Positions 59,533 through 64,000 of a stretch of 64,000 nucleotides of DNA are shown piece after piece. Below the pieces are notes generated by a model. That model was given only the letters and a program-made list of their open reading frames with translations, searched no databases and was not told where the DNA came from. The stretch covers positions 1 through 64,000 of the forward strand of contig JAKOUW010000149.1 of assembly GCA_029782365.1 (NCBI GenBank). Direction: 5' to 3'. Source of the DNA: Chloroflexota bacterium (GTDB lineage Bacteria > Chloroflexota > Anaerolineae > Anaerolineales > UBA4823). A program made the translations under genes and the position numbers. Positions within the stretch are counted from its first letter, which is position 1. Every line of letters starts with the position of its first letter.

Positions 59533-60095
59533 GATGGCCTCCATGCGGCGCTGAGCAGGCCGAGCATCAGCAGGTCATAAAACTGGCCGTCGCGCTGCAG
59601 CGCCTCGCGCCGGCGCGCTTCCACCTGGAAGCCGAACTTCTCGAAGAAGCGCACGGCGTGCGGGTTATCGCCGCCGATGATGGCGGTCAGGCGGTGCAGG
59701 TTGACTTCGTGGAAGGCATACTGCAGCGCCAGGCGCATCGCCTGGGAGCCGCAGCCGCGCCGGCGGTCGGCGGGGCTGCCGATGGCGATCTGGATGCAGC
59801 CGGCGGCATTCGTCCATTCCAGGTTATAGATCGAAACGTAGCCCAGCAGGCGCTCTTCACCCTGGCTGCGGATGGTGAAATAAAACGGCTGGTGGCTTTC
59901 TTCGATCTTTTTCTCCAGCCGTTCGTACTGCTTTTTCACGGCCGCCGGCGAGAGGGGCATGGCGACTTGCTGCTGCATGGCGCGCAGAAAGGCCGGGTCG
60001 TGCGTCCAGGCGGATTCAACAGCGGGGTCTTTCTCAAAATCGATCGGGCGCAGGCAGACATCCTGCGCTTCGTAAATGGCTGAGTTCATCGACAT
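59529..60095 (-). CDS. GNAT N-acetyltransferase (RimJ/RimL type)
   Basis: A 188-aa relative of the next gene downstream: IAIGSPADRRRGCGSQAMRLAL (acetyl-CoA site) and VRFFEKFGFQVEARR. The two share about the same layout, so they arose by duplication. It overlaps the downstream GNAT gene by ATGA. It is preceded by the ABC ATPase gene. The start at 60095 has AAGGAAG. Confidence 0.85.
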   Translation of the reverse strand: MSMNSAIYEAQDVCLRPIDFEKDPAVESAWTHDPAFLRAMQQQVAMPLSPAAVKKQYERLEKKIEESHQPFYFTIRSQGEERLLGYVSIYNLEWTNAAGCIQIAIGSPADRRRGCGSQAMRLALQYAFHEVNLHRLTAIIGGDNPHAVRFFEKFGFQVEARRREALQRDGQFYDLLMLGLLSAAWRPS

Positions 60096-60163
60096 AGGGC
60101 TTCTTCCTTGGGCCGGGGCAGGCCGTCCCGGATAGAGCCTCCGGGGCAGCCTGCCTCAGCGTG

Positions 60164-61036
60164 TTATGCGGTTTCTATTTCCAGTTCTTCTTCCTTGACC
60201 AGGTTCTTGCCGGTCAGTTCGAGGAACACTTCTTCCAGGCTGGGCGCGTGGCCGTTGCGGCTGATGCGCGCCTTCAAGGCAGCGGGCGTGTCCAGGGCCA
60301 CGATCTGACCGCCGTCGATGATGGCGATGCGTTCGCACAGCGCGTCCGCTTCGTACATATCGTGGGTGGTCAGCAGAATGGTCGTGCCGTGCTGCTGGTT
60401 CAGCTCGCGCACCACATCCTGTACCTCGCGTTTGGAACGCGGGTCGAGACCGGTGGTGGGCTCGTCGAGCAGCAGCAGGCGCGGGCGGGAGAGCAGGGCG
60501 CGGGCGATGGCGACTTTTTGCTGCATGCCGCGCGACATCTCTTCCATCGGCTTATAAATGGAGCGCTCCTCCAGGCCCAGGCGCGCCAGGATCTCGATGA
60601 TCTTCTGGCGGGTTTCGCTGCCGGCCATGCCGTACAGGCGGGCGCCGTACATCAGGTTTTCCATCGGCGAGAGCTTCTTGAAGAAGCTGGCTTCCACCGA
60701 AACCCGGTTGATCAGGCGCTGCACCTTCATCGGCTGCTGCACCACGTCGTGCCCGAAGACGGTGATCGTGCCATCGTCGGGCAGCAGCAGGGTGGCGATC
60801 AGGCGAATGAGGGTGGACTTGCCCGAGCCGTTGGGGCCCAGCACGCCAAAGATTTCGCCCTCGCGCACGCTGAACGAAATGCGGTTGACTGCCACAACCG
60901 AGGCAGCCAGGCTGGCAGGCTGGCTTGAGGAGCCGGCAGACGGCAGGCGTCCAGAGCCAACCAGGCGCTTCCAGGAGGGCAGGCTGGTCTTGCCGAAATG
61001 TTTATATGCATTGTGGATGACGATCGCCTCAGACAT
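60164..61036 (-). CDS. ABC transporter ATPase (with linker insertion)
   Basis: A 290-aa ABC ATPase: Walker A GPNGSGKST, signature SRGMQQKVA, Walker B LLLLDEPTTGLD, H-loop TTHDMYEADAL. An unusual Ser/Gly/Ala-rich insertion of about 30 residues lies between the N-terminal strand (HNAYKHFGK) and AVNRISFSVREGE. GAAAGG precedes the ATG. It is the first large gene after the small ORF and two terminators at 61054-61251, so expression requires readthrough or an unseen promoter. Confidence 0.9.
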   Translation of the reverse strand: MSEAIVIHNAYKHFGKTSLPSWKRLVGSGRLPSAGSSSQPASLAASVVAVNRISFSVREGEIFGVLGPNGSGKSTLIRLIATLLLPDDGTITVFGHDVVQQPMKVQRLINRVSVEASFFKKLSPMENLMYGARLYGMAGSETRQKIIEILARLGLEERSIYKPMEEMSRGMQQKVAIARALLSRPRLLLLDEPTTGLDPRSKREVQDVVRELNQQHGTTILLTTHDMYEADALCERIAIIDGGQIVALDTPAALKARISRNGHAPSLEEVFLELTGKNLVKEEELEIETA

Positions 61037-61053
61037 AACAGTTTCCTTTCATG

Positions 61054-61090
61054 AAAAATAAAAACGGCCACGGGTGGCGCCCGGGCCGTT
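61054..61090 (-). terminator. Second tandem terminator before the ABC gene
   Basis: On the minus strand: AACGGCC (61090-61084) pairs with GGCCGTT (61069-61063), with an inner CGGG/CCCG helix, followed by TTTTATTTTT. A strong rho-independent shape, 18 bases or more before the ABC ATPase start. It shares both arms with the first hairpin. Confidence 0.8.
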
Positions 61091-61100
61091 CCTGCGAGGA

Positions 61101-61139
61101 AACAAAAAACGGCCACGGGCTGGAGCCGCCGCGGCCGTT
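61101..61139 (-). terminator. First tandem terminator after the 30-codon ORF
   Basis: On the minus strand: AACGGCC (61139-61133) pairs with GGCCGTT (61114-61108), with a GGC/GCC inner helix, followed by TTTTTGTT. It lies 20 bases after the stop of the small ORF, so the ribosome on that ORF could interfere with it. Arms are identical to the second hairpin. Confidence 0.8.
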
Positions 61140-61158
61140 CGATCACAAACCTTGCTTG

Positions 61159-61251
61159 CTAACGAGCGATAGGCGCACTCCGAGAAGGCAGCACAGAACC
61201 ACCGTTAACGGCGGCCCCAGAGCCTGCAAAGATGTTCTTGATATCCATCAT
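61159..61251 (-). CDS. Candidate 30-aa peptide ahead of the ABC/GNAT cluster
   Basis: Not in usual gene calls. Begins ATGATG; the 30 residues open with MMDIKNIFAG and end SRSAPIAR, with a Gly/Ala/Val/Ser-rich middle. AAAGGA is 14 bases ahead of the first ATG (rather long). A promoter with consensus -35 lies upstream (61325-61296), and two terminators lie downstream. No homologue is recognised. It could be a regulatory leader or a precursor peptide for the acetylase/ABC system. Coding status is unproven. Confidence 0.5.
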   Translation of the reverse strand: MMDIKNIFAGSGAAVNGGSVLPSRSAPIAR

Positions 61252-61295
61252 GAAGTGCGCTTTTCCTTTCTTGTGAATTTCGTTCAAGCCACGTG

Positions 61296-61325
61296 AGTCT
61301 ATCATTAATGTCCAGACAATGTCAA
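61296..61325 (-). promoter_or_regulatory. Strong promoter of the ABC/GNAT cluster
   Basis: On the minus strand: TTGACA (61325-61320), 18-bp spacer, TAGACT (61301-61296). Consensus -35 and a fair -10. The expected transcription start near 61289 leaves about 38 bases of leader before the 30-codon ORF. It is the only clear promoter for this cluster. Confidence 0.7.
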
Positions 61326-61455
61326 GGGCGAAATTAAGAAATCATTTTGCCTCGATTTTCATCTTCCTCCAGGCATGGCATTGTGCTGATCGATTTTCCA
61401 GTACTCGATTGGCCGGCAAAACTGAAGGTCAAGAAAAAGACATGACAAATGTCAC

Positions 61456-61484
61456 TTGAAACCGAAAAAAAAAAAATGTACAAT
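61456..61484 (+). promoter_or_regulatory. Promoter of the lipoprotein gene
   Basis: TTGAAA (61456-61461), 17-bp spacer containing a 12-A run (61465-61476), TACAAT (61479-61484). Good spacing and boxes. The start would be near 61491, giving about 42 bases of leader before the 12-codon ORF. The region between the two divergent promoters (61326-61455) holds nothing else clear. Confidence 0.65.
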
Positions 61485-61532
61485 AAATACTGATGAATAA
61501 CGCAAGCACAACACCGAAAAGGGAGGTAATTC

Positions 61533-61571
61533 ATGCGCCGCCAGATCCGATGTCTGAAACGGATGGCGTAA
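61533..61571 (+). CDS. 12-codon upstream ORF with strong ribosome-binding site
   Basis: GGGAGGT is 5 bases before an ATG and a 12-aa ORF (MRRQIRCLKRMA, five basic residues) ending in TAA 11 bases before the lipoprotein start. The strong site suggests it is translated; the lipoprotein ATG itself has no clear site, so coupling is likely. It may be a leader peptide or only a spurious ORF. Confidence 0.45.
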   Translation: MRRQIRCLKRMA

Positions 61572-61582
61572 GCGATTGAATT

Positions 61583-62908
61583 ATGACGAAAACAATAATT
61601 GAGGTTTGCCGTGATTTGATTTTAATTTTCATGATATTTTTAATAGTTAATTGTGCGAAACCTATTTCGGATTCCAATACACTTCCTACAAACCTGAACA
61701 ATGAAATCCGTACAATTTCTCCATCGCCCAGCCATCCACTTACATCACCGATGCCAACAATTTATCCGCCATCAACGGTCAGTTCCACTCCGCTTCTTAC
61801 ACCAATACCCACATATTCCATCTCTCTCGCTTCAACTCTGGTTTATTCTCGATGCCTTGAGAAGAGAAATTTGGGTATTAAAGAATTGTCCATTAAAGGT
61901 ATATTGGTTACTCATGGTTATGGTCTATCTACACCAGCATACTTAATCGATCTTGAATCGGGAATATCGACCACCATTACCAAACAGGATGACGAAATTA
62001 CGAGCGATATTGCGGTCTCTCCCGATGGAAGCAGACTGGTTTATTCCATTAAGAAAAGACTTAGTCAAGATAATCGCAGGATTTTCATCACGGATCTCAA
62101 TGGTCGCCAATTGCTTAATTTGCCAGTTCAGAACGATTGGCAATTGGAAAAATGGCTGGATAATGAACACCTTGTTTTTACACGCCGCGGAAAAGATGAG
62201 TTGGATTTGTGGTCGGTGATCGTTTTTAATCCATTCACGGGTAGGCAAATGGAATATTTATCAATATATCCAGATATTGATCAAACCTCAATATTGTTGT
62301 GGAATCCCAGCCGGGCTTTTTATGATGCAACTTTTAGCCGTGTCATTTACCCATCTCTTATTTCTCACGATTTGATCCTTTGGAATGTGAAAACCGCTGA
62401 AGCGATAACAAAAATACCATCAAGTTTTTTAGGTATTCAGCCTGAATGGTCTCCAGATGGGTCTCAGGTGTTGGTAATGGGTTGGATGGGGCCGAGACCC
62501 GATGGAGTGCAATTCAATCCTACATTGATATCGGTTGGGCGTAATGGTGAGCAATCCGCATTAATAAAATTGGATCAAACGCATCCTTTGATTGCTTGGA
62601 TTGATTTCATCAAGTGGTCACCGGACAGCAGTAAGATTGCCATATGGATGAAATTCAATAATACAGATCATACCGAGTCGCATTTTGGTACGTATGATTT
62701 AGGTTTGCACCAATTGATTGATTTTTGTTTACAAGCGAATGTGCACACTGGTTCTGTGGTTTGGTCGCCAGATAGTCGAGCGATTATCTTTGGGGCAGAT
62801 AATTCAAGTGGAGGTATTGATGTATTCCTTGTAGATCTCACAAGGAGTTTTGTAACCAAAATCCTTGAGAATATGCTTCCATACGGTTGGATGGCAAGCG
62901 AAAAATAA
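61583..62908 (+). CDS. TolB-like beta-propeller lipoprotein
   Basis: A 441-aa protein: hydrophobic N-terminus with lipobox-like IVNC (Cys at about residue 24), a Pro/Ser/Thr-rich linker (about 30-80) and PD40/WD40-like repeats, each with a SPDG or SPDS turn (VSPDGSRLVYS, EWSPDGSQVLVM, KWSPDSSKIAIW, VWSPDSRAIIFG). A propeller of about 6 blades is expected, exposed outside. Function unknown. The codon use is A+T-rich compared with the neighbours, consistent with transfer. It follows the 12-codon ORF. Confidence 0.75.
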   Translation: MTKTIIEVCRDLILIFMIFLIVNCAKPISDSNTLPTNLNNEIRTISPSPSHPLTSPMPTIYPPSTVSSTPLLTPIPTYSISLASTLVYSRCLEKRNLGIKELSIKGILVTHGYGLSTPAYLIDLESGISTTITKQDDEITSDIAVSPDGSRLVYSIKKRLSQDNRRIFITDLNGRQLLNLPVQNDWQLEKWLDNEHLVFTRRGKDELDLWSVIVFNPFTGRQMEYLSIYPDIDQTSILLWNPSRAFYDATFSRVIYPSLISHDLILWNVKTAEAITKIPSSFLGIQPEWSPDGSQVLVMGWMGPRPDGVQFNPTLISVGRNGEQSALIKLDQTHPLIAWIDFIKWSPDSSKIAIWMKFNNTDHTESHFGTYDLGLHQLIDFCLQANVHTGSVVWSPDSRAIIFGADNSSGGIDVFLVDLTRSFVTKILENMLPYGWMASEK

Positions 62909-63012
62909 GGGGACAGAAAAATCGTATGACCTGCCCCCCAAAAACTGATCCAAAATGAAAGTTAGGAAATGGATCAAAAAATGGGTATACTTTTCGAAAG
63001 GCAGGTGAAAAA

Positions 63013-63291
63013 ATGCCAAAAAAGAACTTTACAACCGAACAAATCATCAGCAAGCTAAGGGAAGCCGAAGTGTTGGTCAGTCAGGGCCAAACAGTGCCAG
63101 CAGTCTGCAAAGTGATTGGAGTAACAGATCAGACCTATTACCGCTGGCGGAAAATGTATGGTGGGATGAAAATTGACCAGGCACAGCGGTTGCGAGAGCT
63201 GGAGCAGGAGAATAGTCGGCTGAAGCGGCTGGTGGCGGATTTGGCCTTAGACAATGCGATCATCAAAGAGGCACTGCGGGGAAAATCGTGA
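63013..63291 (+). CDS. IS3-family transposase OrfA
   Basis: A 92-aa protein: helix-turn-helix (FTTEQIISKLREAEVLVSQGQ and VIGVTDQTYYRWRKMYGGM parts) and a leucine-zipper-like C-terminus (RLRELEQENSRLKRLVADLALD in two halves). OrfA binds the IS ends and, by frameshift or reinitiation, works with OrfB. It overlaps orfB by GTGA. GGCAGGTG precedes the ATG. Belongs to the IS407-type group. Confidence 0.9.
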   Translation: MPKKNFTTEQIISKLREAEVLVSQGQTVPAVCKVIGVTDQTYYRWRKMYGGMKIDQAQRLRELEQENSRLKRLVADLALDNAIIKEALRGKS

Positions 63292-64000
63292 GCCCGGCCA
63301 AACGGCGGGAGGTGGTAGAAGAGATGCAAGAAGCATTTCACCTCTCAGAGAGACGGGTGTGCCGGGCAATCGAACAACCACGATCAAGTCAGCGCTATGC
63401 CATGCAAACAGCTAACCAGGACAAGCCATTGAGCGAACGGATCGTAGAACTGGCAAGGCAGTTTGGACGCTATGGCTACCGGCGGATCACAGCTCTGCTA
63501 AAAAACCAGGGGTGGTCGGTAAACCATAAGAAAGTTGAGCGGATTTGGCGTCAGGAAGGGCTGAAAGTCCCGCAAAGACAACCCAAACGAGGCAGATTAT
63601 GGCTGAATGACGGTACGTGTGTGCGATTACGAGCTGAACATCCCAACCACGTTTGGAGTTATGATTTTGTGATGGATACCACGGCAGATGGACGACCGTT
63701 TCGCATGCTCAATGTGATCGATGAATACACTCGGGAATGCCTGGTCATTCAGGTGGCCCGCCGTCTCAAAGCTGGTGATGTTGAAGCTTGCCTGACAGAT
63801 TTGTTTTGCAGCCGGGGGATACCGGAATATATCCGCTCGGATAATGGGTCCGAATTTACCGCAAAATCAGTTCGAAAATGGTTGGATGAATTAGGCGCCA
63901 AGCCGTTGTTTATTGAACCTGGCAGCCCTTGGGAAAATGGCTACGTCGAAAGCTTTATGGAAAATTGGGCGATGAATTACTCAAGCGAGAGATCTTTTAC
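63288..64000 (+). pseudogene. IS3-family transposase OrfB, frameshifted and cut by the window edge
   Basis: Reading from GTG at 63288 gives the integrase core: D126 (WSYDFVMD), D185 (IRSDNGSEF) and E221 (GYVESF), with 35 residues between D185 and E221 (DD35E). After ESF the frame reads nonsense, while adding one A at 63957 restores NGKLGDELLKREIFY, which is what the family has. So one base is lost just after the catalytic Glu. No stop occurs before the edge. Either an inactive copy or a sequencing error. Confidence 0.85.

Larger units (their letters stand above)
62927..64000 (+). mobile_element. IS3-family insertion sequence (left end to window edge)
   Basis: The left end probably begins at TGACCTGCCCCCCA (62927), which resembles the ends of IS407-group elements; the right end is outside the window. 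It carries orfA and orfB transposase genes. It lies 18 bases after the lipoprotein stop. The target duplication could not be checked. Confidence 0.8.

Noticed and set aside
61060..61095. GGGTGGCGCCCGG on the plus strand resembling the T-box motif
   Set aside because: The T tracts are on the minus strand, and no tRNA-synthetase or amino acid gene follows on the plus strand.
1..64000. CRISPR array, rRNA genes, prophage, integrase-borne island
   Set aside because: No regular direct repeats, rRNA sequence, phage structural genes or integrase were seen; the only mobile element is the IS3 copy at the right edge.

Overview
The window looks like a chromosomal segment of a bacterium from the phylum Chloroflexota, probably near Anaerolineae. 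This is inferred from gene content and style: a system I cytochrome c maturation cluster with a Cys-type CcmE, large secreted proteins ending in a hydrophobic-Pro-Val-Arg motif, membrane proteins with zinc-ribbon tails, a deazaflavin-type nitroreductase, and many genes with a -10 box only 6-9 bases before the start codon. No rRNA gene is present to settle it. Most of the window has moderately high GC; the last 2.5 kb is visibly richer in A+T and carries an insertion sequence.

Layout. 1-4211: translation block tuf (partial)-rpmG-tRNA-Trp-secE-nusG-rplK-rplA-rplJ-rplL, ending in a terminator. It carries RNA control elements: two look-alike leaders before rplK and rplA that resemble the 23S rRNA L1 site, and an L10-type leader with a terminator before rplJ. 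4252-10672: two-component system, a haem-handling-like membrane protein, an MFS transporter, a DUF885 hydrolase and a LysM protein. 10653-12151 (minus): glycosyltransferase and thioesterase. 12429-13177: UPF0173 hydrolase and terminator. 13203-21253: complete kdp potassium system (a 27-aa membrane peptide, kdpF, A, B, C, D, E) behind an 11-bp-spaced direct repeat that looks like a KdpE box.

21287-34384: a NarL-type two-component pair whose sensor has a Cys/His-rich GAF domain, then an apparent export operon. It encodes a 1804-aa beta-helix/SdrD-like protein, three cupredoxin-fold proteins and a membrane-anchored protein. The first two cupredoxin proteins each hold two of the four copper motifs of a multicopper oxidase, in complementary fashion. 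This is the best candidate for an undescribed system: a split, two-subunit extracellular copper oxidase with a giant partner protein.

34461-45237: sulfite-oxidase-like molybdoenzyme, a zinc-ribbon membrane protein, and the cytochrome c maturation genes ccmE, F, H, G, a CcmI-like gene, a dihaem lipoprotein cytochrome, ccmA, B, C, D and a YHS protein, closed by a bidirectional terminator. 45240-48082 (minus): two-subunit class I fumarase and an MFS transporter. 48236-53021: F420-type nitroreductase-like protein and a signalling pair (degenerate cyclase + ATPase, then TPR + SpoIIE phosphatase) that looks like one protein cut into two ORFs. 53037-61325 (minus): Mn-type CDF transporter, amidase, HAD hydrolase, four GNAT acetyltransferases interleaved with a two-gene ABC exporter, and at the head a strong promoter, a 30-codon ORF and two tandem terminators. 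61456-64000: A+T-rich lipoprotein gene with a 12-codon upstream ORF, then an IS3-family element whose orfB is frameshifted and runs off the edge.
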